NCBI RefSeq assembly: GCF_004919685.1
Contig: NZ_SMYZ01000025.1
Span: 1 to 64,000, forward strand
DNA from: Mesorhizobium norvegicum
GTDB lineage: Bacteria; Pseudomonadota; Alphaproteobacteria; Rhizobiales; Rhizobiaceae
Direction of reading: 5' to 3'
Length of the DNA: 64,000 nt
In this document: in pieces, positions 42,455 through 49,756 of the stretch
Numbering within the stretch: position 1 is the first letter of the stretch
Layout of the letters: every line of letters starts with the position of its first letter
Program-made: the position numbers and the translations under genes
The notes under the pieces: generated by a model
Told to the model about the DNA's origin: nothing
The model's input: the letters and a program-made list of their open reading frames with translations, nothing else
The model's database searches: none

Positions 42455-43396
42455 CTAGCGCTGGCCTGACTCCGTCAAGGTCAATTCGGCAACCAGCCAG
42501 TCGCGCAGCCGGCGAATGGCCTGGTCCTTTCGCCGCGAAGGTGCAGCGAGGAAGTAGTAGGCGCCCAGGCGGATATCGGTGGCGAACAGTTCGACCAGGC
42601 GGCCTTGCGCCATCTCGTCGGCGGCGGTTAGCCGCGTCGCAAGAGCGACACCTTGTCCACCCAGGGCAGCGTCGAAGCCGAGGCTGGCGTCCCAAAGACG
42701 GGGGCCGCGCAAAGCGTTGTCGTGATCGACGCCGGCGGCGCGAAACCAGTCGGCCCATTGCTGGCGGTTCTCTTCGTGGATCAGCGGCGCACGCGTCAAC
42801 TCAGCCACGCTGTCCGGTAAAGCGGACCTTGAAAGCCAATCCCGGTTTGCCACCGGGAACATCCTGGGATGGATGAGCGGGCTTGCCCCTAGCGGCAGGT
42901 CGTCCAAATTCGCGAATCCGATCATGACATCCGCCTCGCCAATGGAGAAATCCGGAAGGCGATCTATGGCGCGCAGAATGAATTCCGTGCCTTTCAGCAT
43001 ATCCTGCAACAGGGGCAGTCTTGGCCCCAGCCAGCGTGTCGCCAGCCCGGGCATGCACCACAATCGCAATGTACGCCGGTGGGATGGAGGGCGAAGTTCC
43101 GCCGCCGTGGCCGTGATCAGCTCGAAAGCCTTCGACACGGAGGCATGGAGCAATTCTCCCTCCCTCGTCAGGCGAAGACCGCGAGGGGTCGACGTGACGA
43201 GCTTCACCGCCATCCAGAGCTCGAGATTCTTCACATGACGGCTTATGACGGAGTGACTGACTCCAAGATCCTCCGCGGCCTTGCGCATCGAGCCCATCCG
43301 GCCCGCAGCTTCGAAGGCGCGGATCATCGCCAGCGGCGGCATCACCTGCCGCCTGCCACTCGCCTCAGCCGGTGCGGCCTTCCCTTTCGCAGCCAT
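42455..43396 (-). CDS. LysR family transcriptional regulator (GcvA-like)
   Basis: The 313-residue protein has the helix-turn-helix in LAMIRAFEAAGRMGSMRKAA and LGVSHSVISRHVKNLELWM, followed by the effector domain. Start at ATG 43396 gives a short basic tail before the DNA-binding domain; an upstream in-frame start is less likely. It is divergent from the aldehyde dehydrogenase gene with 121 bp between, and lies upstream of the aminotransferase-amidase pair, so it may control both directions. Confidence 0.9.
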   Translation of the reverse strand: MAAKGKAAPAEASGRRQVMPPLAMIRAFEAAGRMGSMRKAAEDLGVSHSVISRHVKNLELWMAVKLVTSTPRGLRLTREGELLHASVSKAFELITATAAELRPPSHRRTLRLWCMPGLATRWLGPRLPLLQDMLKGTEFILRAIDRLPDFSIGEADVMIGFANLDDLPLGASPLIHPRMFPVANRDWLSRSALPDSVAELTRAPLIHEENRQQWADWFRAAGVDHDNALRGPRLWDASLGFDAALGGQGVALATRLTAADEMAQGRLVELFATDIRLGAYYFLAAPSRRKDQAIRRLRDWLVAELTLTESGQR

Positions 43397-43517
43397 CGCT
43401 TGCGCTGGTCCCTTCGAAGCTGGAGTGGTGCACTGAACGCACCACTGGGCATAAATCAATCGCGCACTGCCTGTAAAGATTGTCGCTATCCTCCGGCCGA
43501 ATTCTCAGGAGCATGCC

Positions 43518-45059
43518 ATGATCGACAATCACACCTTGCCAGCGCGTCGAAACACCGTTTTGGCGAACTCAGAGCCAGGCCCGCTCGTGTCTTCGAACAA
43601 GACCGGCACGCGCGCTCTTGACGACGAAACGCTTCTCAAGTCGCAGGCGTTCATCGATGGTGCATTTGTCGGCACTGGCGAAACGCCCGTTCACGATCCT
43701 GCTACCGGCGCGCTGATTGCCCGTGTGCCGGATCTTGGCGAAGCGGAAGCCAACGCGGCGGTCGAAGCGGCGGCACGTGCTTTCAGGCCGTGGGCCGCGA
43801 AGCCGGCAAAGGAGCGGTCGGCGATACTCAGGCGCTGGTTCGACCTCATCACAGCCGCGCGCCGGGATCTCGCGACCATCCTTACCAGCGAGCAGGGCAA
43901 GCCCTATTCGGAAGCGCTCGGCGAGATCGACTACGCCGCATCCTATGTCGAATTCTACGCGGAAGAAGCCAAGCGCATTGCAGGCGAAATCCTGCCCTCG
44001 CATCGCGCCGACGCACGCATTCTCGTCCAGCGTCAGCCGATCGGCGTGGTTGCCGCAATCACGCCGTGGAACTTCCCGGCCGCCATGATCACGCGCAAGA
44101 TCGCGCCGGCACTCGCCGCCGGCTGCACCGTCGTCGTCAAGCCCGCGCCCGAAACGCCGTTGACCGCACTGGCGCTTGCCGAACTGGCGCGACGCGCTGG
44201 CTTTTCCGATGGAGCTGTCAACGTCGTCACCGGCAATGCCGTGGCCATAGGCGGCGTGCTGACGTCGCATCCGGCCGTGCGGCTGGTCGGCTTCACCGGT
44301 TCGACGCCGGTCGGAAAACTCCTGATGCAGCAGGCGGCCACCACGGTGAAGCGCGTCGCCCTGGAACTCGGCGGCAACGCACCCTTCATCGTCTTCGACG
44401 ATACCGACATCGATGCCGCCGTCGACGGCGCAATCAGCTCGAAGTTCAGGAATTCCGGTCAGACATGCGTATGCACCAATCGCATCTATGTGCAGTCCGC
44501 GGTCCATGATGCCTTTGTCGAGAAACTGACGACACGCGTGGCCGGGCTGCGTGTCGGCAATGGCTTTGATGAGGGCGTGCTGCAGGGGCCGCTGATTTCG
44601 GAGCGGGCAGTCGCCAAGGTCGAGGCGCATCTCGAGGATGCGCTTTCGAAGGGGGCTCGCATCACGACCGGCGGCCGGCGCCATGCGCTGGGCGGGACCT
44701 TCTTCGAGCCAACCGTCCTGACGGGTGCCTCATCAGACATGCTTCTGGCGAAGGAGGAAACGTTCGGGCCCCTTGCGCCGGTGTTCCGGTTCGAGACCGA
44801 GGGCGAAGCAGTGTCGGCGGCGAACGCCACCGACACCGGGCTTGCCGCCTATTTCTACACACGCGACGTAGCGCGGGTCTTTCGCGTGATGGAGAAGCTC
44901 GAATGCGGCATGATCGGCGTCAACACGGGCCTCATCTCCACCGAACTGGCGCCGTTCGGCGGCGTCAAGGAGAGCGGCAATTCCCGCGAAGGCTCGCATC
45001 ACGGCATCCTTGAATTCATCGAGCTCAAATACGCGTGCCTCGGCGGTATCGGGGCGTAG
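43518..45059 (+). CDS. gabD: Aldehyde dehydrogenase, succinate-semialdehyde dehydrogenase type
   Basis: The 513-residue NAD(P)-dependent enzyme has ITPWNFPAAMITRKIAPALA, the catalytic Glu283 in ALELGGNAPF, catalytic Cys317 in SGQTCVCTNR and ELAPFGGVKESGNSREG near the end. The Cys-X-Cys pair in the active loop is typical of succinate-semialdehyde dehydrogenases. In this setting it could also oxidise 4-aminobutyraldehyde made by the neighbouring aminotransferase. It has a 30-residue N-terminal extension before the usual GabD start. It is followed 37 bp later by an amidohydrolase gene. Confidence 0.9.
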   Translation: MIDNHTLPARRNTVLANSEPGPLVSSNKTGTRALDDETLLKSQAFIDGAFVGTGETPVHDPATGALIARVPDLGEAEANAAVEAAARAFRPWAAKPAKERSAILRRWFDLITAARRDLATILTSEQGKPYSEALGEIDYAASYVEFYAEEAKRIAGEILPSHRADARILVQRQPIGVVAAITPWNFPAAMITRKIAPALAAGCTVVVKPAPETPLTALALAELARRAGFSDGAVNVVTGNAVAIGGVLTSHPAVRLVGFTGSTPVGKLLMQQAATTVKRVALELGGNAPFIVFDDTDIDAAVDGAISSKFRNSGQTCVCTNRIYVQSAVHDAFVEKLTTRVAGLRVGNGFDEGVLQGPLISERAVAKVEAHLEDALSKGARITTGGRRHALGGTFFEPTVLTGASSDMLLAKEETFGPLAPVFRFETEGEAVSAANATDTGLAAYFYTRDVARVFRVMEKLECGMIGVNTGLISTELAPFGGVKESGNSREGSHHGILEFIELKYACLGGIGA

Positions 45060-45096
45060 GGCTGATGGACACAATGGACGCATGGCGGAGGCGATC

Positions 45097-46428
45097 ATGC
45101 AAAATCTGACAGTGAATGGCGACCGTCTGTGGCGGAGCCTGATGGAAACGGCAGTCTTCGGCGGTACGCCAAAAGGGGGCATCAAAAGACTGACGCTGAC
45201 TGAAGAGGATCGCGCGGTTCGTGACTGGCTGACCGAGCAATGCCTGGCTCTGGATTGCCGCATGAGCGTCGATGAAGTCGGCAACATGTTTTTCACCCGA
45301 GCCGGCACCGATCCCACCCTAGCGCCGATCGCAATTGGCAGCCATCTGGACACTCAGCCGACCGGTGGAAAATTCGATGGCATCCTTGGCGTGCTCGCCG
45401 GCCTCGAGATTCTACGGACGCTGAACGAGAGCGGCTACGAGACTCGGCATCCGCTGATGCTGGTCAATTGGACGAATGAAGAGGGCGCGCGGTTTAGCCC
45501 CGCCATGCTTGGTTCCGGCGTCCATGCCGGCGTTTTCGATCGCCTCTATGCCGATACCCGTGTCGCGCGCGACGGACAGACATTTGGCGACGCGCTGGAG
45601 GCGATCGGCTTCCGCGGAGACACTCCTGCCGGCTCGACCGGAATGGCCGCCATGCTCGAATTGCACATCGAGCAAGGTCCTGTCCTCGAAGCGCAAGGCA
45701 AGGACATCGGCATCGTCGAAGGCGTCCAGAGCATGCGGTGGTACGATCTTGTCATCGAGGGCGTTGAAGCGCATGCCGGTCCAACCCCTATGGCCTTGCG
45801 GAAGGATGCACTCCTTGCTGCGGCCGAATTAATCCTTCTGGTCGAGCGCATCGCGAACTCACACGCTCCGGGCGTCGGCACCGTTGGCTGTGTCGAGGTG
45901 CACCCCAATTCCCGCAATGTTGTTCCCGGCCGTGTCGCGCTGTCCGTCGATTTGCGTCACCCGGAGGATGACCAGCTTGATGTCATGGAGGCAGAACTGC
46001 GGCACGAGATCGGTGCTCGGCTCAAGGACGGGTTCGCCATCACCTTGTCGGAACACTGGAGGAGCCCGGCCGTCAAATTCGATTCGCTATGCGTCGACGC
46101 CGTTGCCGAAGGCGCGGCTGCTTGTGGCTACAGCAGCGTCCGGATCCATTCGGGGGCGGGCCACGACTCCGCATACATCGCCCGCGTCGCGCCCACATCG
46201 ATGATCTTCGTGCCGTGCCTGGGCGGGCTCAGCCACAATGAAGCGGAGTCGACTACCAAAGAGCAGTGCCTGGCTGGAGCGCAAACCTTGTTGAATGCCG
46301 TGCTTTGTCTCGACCGCAGCCTCGATGTAAGAGCTGGCGATGCCTTAGGAACCATCGGCGTCGCTGTAGGCATGGGATCGGTAGGGCATATCGAGGACAC
46401 CGCCACGCCAGGTGACAATCGAATTTGA
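45097..46428 (+). CDS. M20-family Zn-dependent amidohydrolase (N-carbamoyl-amino acid hydrolase/allantoate amidohydrolase-like)
   Basis: The 443-residue enzyme has metal-binding motifs IAIGSHLDTQPTGGKFDG, NWTNEEGARFSPAMLGS, LELHIEQGPVLEAQ and the terminal SHNEAE of the hydantoinase/carbamoylase family. Such enzymes remove a carbamoyl or ureido group from N-carbamoyl-amino acids, ureidopropionate or allantoate. ATG 45097 is preceded by GGCGGAGG at the ideal distance and was preferred over ATG 45082. It probably shares a transcript with the aldehyde dehydrogenase. It is the last gene before the right direct repeat. A C-terminal tail of 25 residues beyond the usual end is poorly conserved. Confidence 0.88.
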   Translation: MQNLTVNGDRLWRSLMETAVFGGTPKGGIKRLTLTEEDRAVRDWLTEQCLALDCRMSVDEVGNMFFTRAGTDPTLAPIAIGSHLDTQPTGGKFDGILGVLAGLEILRTLNESGYETRHPLMLVNWTNEEGARFSPAMLGSGVHAGVFDRLYADTRVARDGQTFGDALEAIGFRGDTPAGSTGMAAMLELHIEQGPVLEAQGKDIGIVEGVQSMRWYDLVIEGVEAHAGPTPMALRKDALLAAAELILLVERIANSHAPGVGTVGCVEVHPNSRNVVPGRVALSVDLRHPEDDQLDVMEAELRHEIGARLKDGFAITLSEHWRSPAVKFDSLCVDAVAEGAAACGYSSVRIHSGAGHDSAYIARVAPTSMIFVPCLGGLSHNEAESTTKEQCLAGAQTLLNAVLCLDRSLDVRAGDALGTIGVAVGMGSVGHIEDTATPGDNRI

Positions 46429-46452
46429 GATCATGGCTTGTCGCTGAACCGG

Positions 46453-46814
46453 ACGGAACGATACGGGAAGATTTCCGAATATGGCCCACGGAAAGCCCGA
46501 TGAAATCAATGGTTGCGGCACATCCCTGGGTCCACCATGACCGTTGATTTCGCAACGAAAAACTGCACCTATTTGAAGCAGTGACGGTACTTTTCGAGAC
46601 TGGCTAAGCCACGCCGTCGAACGTCACAAAGCAAAAATTGCCCGATTGGTCCCGATAGTTGGTGAAACCTCAAAATATTTTTTGCGGCGATTTTCCCTTT
46701 AAAATCAAAAGCGTAACTTTTTGACGGCCTTGATGTCGGAGTTTGCGCAACGTCGATAAATATTTGACTGTGATTTCAATGGGTTATATGCTGTTTGAAC
46801 AATCGAGTGGGAAT
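46453..46814 (+). repeat. Right copy of a ~360-bp direct repeat
   Basis: This is the partner of 21744-22107, in the same orientation. The identical 62-bp core is at 46666-46727, beginning AACCTCAAAATATTTTTTGC. It contains a TGACGGTACTTTT copy at 46582. It lies 25 bp after the stop of the M20 hydrolase gene and about 290 bp upstream of a decayed integrase. No reading frame is convincing. Confidence 0.85.
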
Positions 46815-47107
46815 GATTTTGGTCCATCCGATCGCCGCCGAAATTACGCCAATCTGCGACGTAACGTACTGAAAACAAAAATAAATCCTTTCAGGGACAA
46901 TCAGCGACAATCGGTACGCAGAGATTGGCGGTGGCGGACCGCTTGACGGGCCTCCGGCATATTGCCCGCTTCGAATTTTCAAAGTACCGCCGTGAACAAC
47001 GAGGCTGATGACGGTACTTTTTTGCCTTAAAGTATTGAAAGTATAAGAGATTTCCTGTCGAGAGACCTCAAAATTGTACTGACGGTACTTTTCAGGAGGT
47101 AGTAGGC
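46815..47107 (+). other. Integrase upstream region with iterated motif
   Basis: The 293 bp between the right repeat and the integrase remnant hold two more direct copies of TGACGGTACTTTT (47009 and 47080) and one inverted copy of its right half (AAAGTACCG at 46981-46989). With the copy inside the repeat this makes three direct copies in about 500 bp ahead of the gene. Such iterated motifs could be arm-type binding sites of the integrase. AGGAGGT (47095-47101) is the ribosome site of the integrase remnant. Confidence 0.5.
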
Positions 47108-47300
47108 ATGTTGACGGATGCCGCCCTTAAGGCGCTGAAACCAAAAGAGAAATTTACAAAATCGCTGACCGTGACGGCATGTATGTCCGCGTCATGCCTA
47201 GCGGCACGATCTCGTTTCGGCTGGATTACAGGCTCAACGGACGCCGCGAGACCGTCTATCTAGGCAGGTATGGGCGGGACGGAATCTCGCTTTCCAGGGG
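47108..47300 (+). pseudogene. Tyrosine integrase remnant (arm DNA-binding N-terminus, DUF4102 type)
   Basis: The ATG at 47108 follows AGGAGGT and opens MLTDAALKALKPKEK, the typical start of P4-like integrases. The frame then shifts by one lost base near 47160; in the next frame the homology continues IADRDGMYVRVMPSG, TISFRLDYRLNGRRETVYLG and RYGRDGISLSRG. It stops abruptly at about 47300, so the core-binding and catalytic domains (R-H-R-Y) are absent. The gene is therefore broken twice and cannot make recombinase. The break is a direct join to an unrelated HlyD fragment. Confidence 0.82.
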
Positions 47301-47812
47301 AAAATATCCGAATTCGTCGAACGCAAGGTGTCAGCCGAAGACCAGCTCAAACGCATCGATATTCGCAGTCCGCAGGATGGCGTGGTTCACCAGCTTGCCG
47401 TTCATACGGTCGGCGGCGTCATTTCGCCGGGTGAGGTGATCATGCTCGTGGTGCCGGTGGCCGACGATCTGACCGTCGAGGCCCGCATCGCGCCGCAGGA
47501 CATCGATCAGCTTTCGCTCGGTCAGGACGTGGCGCTGAAGCTCTCGGCGTTCAATCAGCGCGTGACACCGGAACTGAATGGCAGCGTCAGCGAAATCTCC
47601 GCCGATCTCAGCGTCGACGAACGCAGCGGCGCGGCTTTTTACACGGTTCGCGTCAGCCTGCCGCGCTCGGAGCTGAAAAAACTGAAAGGCCTGACCCTGG
47701 CGCCGGGCATGCCCGTCGAAGCGTTCTTCTCGACCGGCAGCCGCACCATGCGCTTTCCTATCTCGTAAAGCCGCTGGCCGATCAGATCCAGCGGGCCTTC
47801 AGGGAAGAGTAG
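47301..47812 (+). pseudogene. HlyD-family type I secretion adaptor, C-terminal fragment with frameshift
   Basis: The fragment reads ISEFVERKVSAEDQLKRIDI, then RSPQDGVVHQLAVHTVGGVI, PVADDLTVEARIAPQDIDQL and LTLAPGMPVEAFFSTGSRTM. This is the lipoyl/beta-barrel C-terminal half of periplasmic adaptors for ABC exporters (PrtE/HlyD type). The N-terminal membrane anchor and coiled coil are missing, replaced by the integrase remnant. Near 47750 the frame is lost: in the original frame a stop comes at 47766, whereas the adjacent frame continues LSYLVKPLADQIQRAFREE to a stop at 47810-47812, the expected end of the family. So it is a double-damaged pseudogene. Confidence 0.85.
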
Positions 47813-48058
47813 ACGGTAGTCGCGTCGATGGTCACGGGTTAGAGACATCTCGGTCCGGTTGGCGGCAAGAATTTGTTCTAGAGCTTTGCGTTGTCAACAG
47901 CCGATCTTGTGCTGGATCGTGCCTTGAGCGAGCCGCGCCCCCGAGCCGTCTTGCAGTGCGGGCGCCACCCGAATGAATGGCGAATCTACCCGTTCGGGCC
48001 CTCGAAGTGATCGGCGGAAGTCGTAGATCTTCCGAACACGTCGGGACTTTCGATGCCA

Positions 48059-48709
48059 TCAAGCTGAGACGCCGCACCCGTCGAGGACGATAGTCGTGAT
48101 GGCGGCGGCCGCTGCGTCGTAGTCGGCCTTGGCCAGTTTGCTCTTTTCGAGCGCATTGGCTGCCAACGGTTCGAAATCGCCGTAGAACTGCGTCGCCGCC
48201 CACAGCATGATGAAAAAATGCCGGGCATCGACGGGCGCCATCTTGCCGTCGCGCACCCAGCCCTCGACGACGGCAGACCGCTCGCGCGTGACCCGCTGCA
48301 TGTGCAGCTTTTGCTGCTTGCTCAGGAAGTGGGCACCTCGCAGCATTTCGTTGGCGAAGAAACGCGACTCGGCTGCATGCTTGCGTGAATAGTCGAGCTT
48401 GGCGCGGACATAGACGGCAATCGCCTCGCGCGGGTCGCGATCAGGCGTGATGTGCTCGAAGGCCTTGTCCCACCCAGTCAGCAGATGCTCGATCACGTGG
48501 GTGTAGATTTCCTGCTTGGTCGAAAAGTAGTAGTAGACATTGGCCTTGGGCAGCCCGCACTGGTCAGCTATTTCCTGGATGCGCGTCCCGTCGAGGCCCT
48601 TTCGCGCGAACACGTCGACCGCCGCGCGCAGAATCTTCTCCCGGTTCCTGGCGCCAACCCGGTCTTCGGGATTTTTGCCGCTCGGGCGTGCCGCCTTCTG
48701 TCCCGCCAT
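48059..48709 (-). CDS. TetR family repressor, RutR-like
   Basis: The 216-residue protein has the TetR helix-turn-helix at about residues 23-70 (REKILRAAVDVFARKGLDGT, then IQEIADQCGLPKANVYYYFS). Its ligand domain matches RutR-type regulators in the stretch VEGWVRDGKMAPVDARHFFI followed by MLWAATQFYGDF. E. coli RutR senses uracil/thymine and binds TTGACCANNTGGTCAA. Two similar boxes lie between this gene and the divergent operon starting at 48902. The likely job is pyrimidine- or ureide-responsive repression of that operon and of itself. The true inducer is not known. Confidence 0.88.
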   Translation of the reverse strand: MAGQKAARPSGKNPEDRVGARNREKILRAAVDVFARKGLDGTRIQEIADQCGLPKANVYYYFSTKQEIYTHVIEHLLTGWDKAFEHITPDRDPREAIAVYVRAKLDYSRKHAAESRFFANEMLRGAHFLSKQQKLHMQRVTRERSAVVEGWVRDGKMAPVDARHFFIMLWAATQFYGDFEPLAANALEKSKLAKADYDAAAAAITTIVLDGCGVSA

Positions 48710-48799
48710 ATCCGCTCCGCCCCCTGCCTATACGTGTCCGGGCTCTATAGCACCCTTCGAAAATCGGCCCAAGCCATAGTGGCGTGGTTTTCAAAAAAA

Positions 48800-48849
48800 C
48801 TGACGATATGGTCAGGTTTAGTAATTTTGGAAGTTGACATTTTGGTCAG
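48800..48849. promoter_or_regulatory. Two tandem RutR-like operator boxes and a candidate promoter
   Basis: CTGAC-GATATG-GTCAG (48800-48815) is a perfect inverted repeat of five-base arms with a six-base spacer. TTGAC-ATTTTG-GTCAG (48834-48849) is nearly so. Both share arm length, spacer length and inner TGGTCA with the RutR consensus, and their centres are 34 bp apart, about three helical turns. TTGACA at 48834 could be a rightward -35 element, so a repressor on the second box would block polymerase. They lie between the tetR start (48709) and the operon start (48902). Confidence 0.72.
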
Positions 48850-48901
48850 GTTCTTCGTAACGTCCCGATCATTGGGAAGCTAAAGGGAGAGCGTCGCCGC
48901 A

Positions 48902-49753
48902 ATGCCGATTCAACTCAGGTCTGCGATGATCGAAACCTTGGCGGATTGGCACGGCGACATCGCACCGGCCTGGCGGGCCGCCCTTGGTGCCGTGTCGCTG
49001 GATTTCGATGCCATCGACCCGATGCTTGAGCTTGAGCCTTGGGAGCCGATCTTCCCGCCGCGGCGCGACAAGACTTTTCCCGGCGCGCCCAAGGGTGCGC
49101 ATATGCTGCGCGCCTTCGACGGCATCGCGCCGGAGGATGTGCGTTGCGTCATTCTCGGGCAGGACCCTTATCCGGAGCCTGGCTTTTCCACCGGCCGCGC
49201 CTTCGAGGCCGGCAATGTCGCGGCCTGGCGCGAACTCGACAAGATGTTCTCCAAGAGCATTCGCGCCTTCACCCAGCAGATTGTCGCGGCGCGCACTGGC
49301 GATCTCACCTATGCCCGGTCCTTCGCCGATTGGCCGGCGACGCTGGCCGCCATTGAAGACGGCCAGGTCGATCTCGAGAGCGCCGACGTGCTTGTGCAGC
49401 GATGGGTCGACGACGGCGTTTTGCTTCTCAACGCGTCGCTGACGCTGTCTCGCTTCAAAGTCGAGATCGACCCGCACCAGTCGAGCGGTCATCTGCCCTT
49501 GTGGCGTCCGCTGATACTCGCGGTGCTGCACCAGCTCGCTGGCCGTGGCGCTCCCGTCGTCTTCATCGGTTTTGGCGACGCTGCCGCGCAGACGCTTGCT
49601 TTGGCGGGCATCATCGAAGGCCAGGGCGCGCTGAACGGCTGCATTCTGCGCGACCATCCGGCGCGCGCCGACGCGATTCTGGCGCTCGAAAATCCATTCC
49701 TGCTTTGCAACCGATATCTGGAGACGATGGGCGCCAAGCCCGTCGCGTGGTGA
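48902..49753 (+). CDS. Uracil-DNA glycosylase family 1-like protein
   Basis: The 283-residue protein carries the family-1 UDG water-activating loop as VILGQDPYPEPGFSTGRAFE (about 81-100), where the usual GQDPYH is GQDPYP. It also has VLLLNASLTL with the uracil-binding Asn, and DHPARAD with the catalytic-loop His. It is somewhat longer than E. coli Ung (229 residues). GGGAGA precedes the ATG. It is the first gene of an operon of nucleobase/ureide transport and catabolism genes controlled by a RutR-like repressor, an unusual place for a DNA repair gene. A role on free nucleobases is possible but speculative. Confidence 0.83.
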   Translation: MPIQLRSAMIETLADWHGDIAPAWRAALGAVSLDFDAIDPMLELEPWEPIFPPRRDKTFPGAPKGAHMLRAFDGIAPEDVRCVILGQDPYPEPGFSTGRAFEAGNVAAWRELDKMFSKSIRAFTQQIVAARTGDLTYARSFADWPATLAAIEDGQVDLESADVLVQRWVDDGVLLLNASLTLSRFKVEIDPHQSSGHLPLWRPLILAVLHQLAGRGAPVVFIGFGDAAAQTLALAGIIEGQGALNGCILRDHPARADAILALENPFLLCNRYLETMGAKPVAW

Positions 49754-49756
49754 CAT

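Noticed and set aside
46440..46555. Leftward frame with IDFIG and KSSRIVP also seen near 21770
   Set aside because: The shared peptide comes only from the DNA repeat; the two frames differ elsewhere and have no common start or end.
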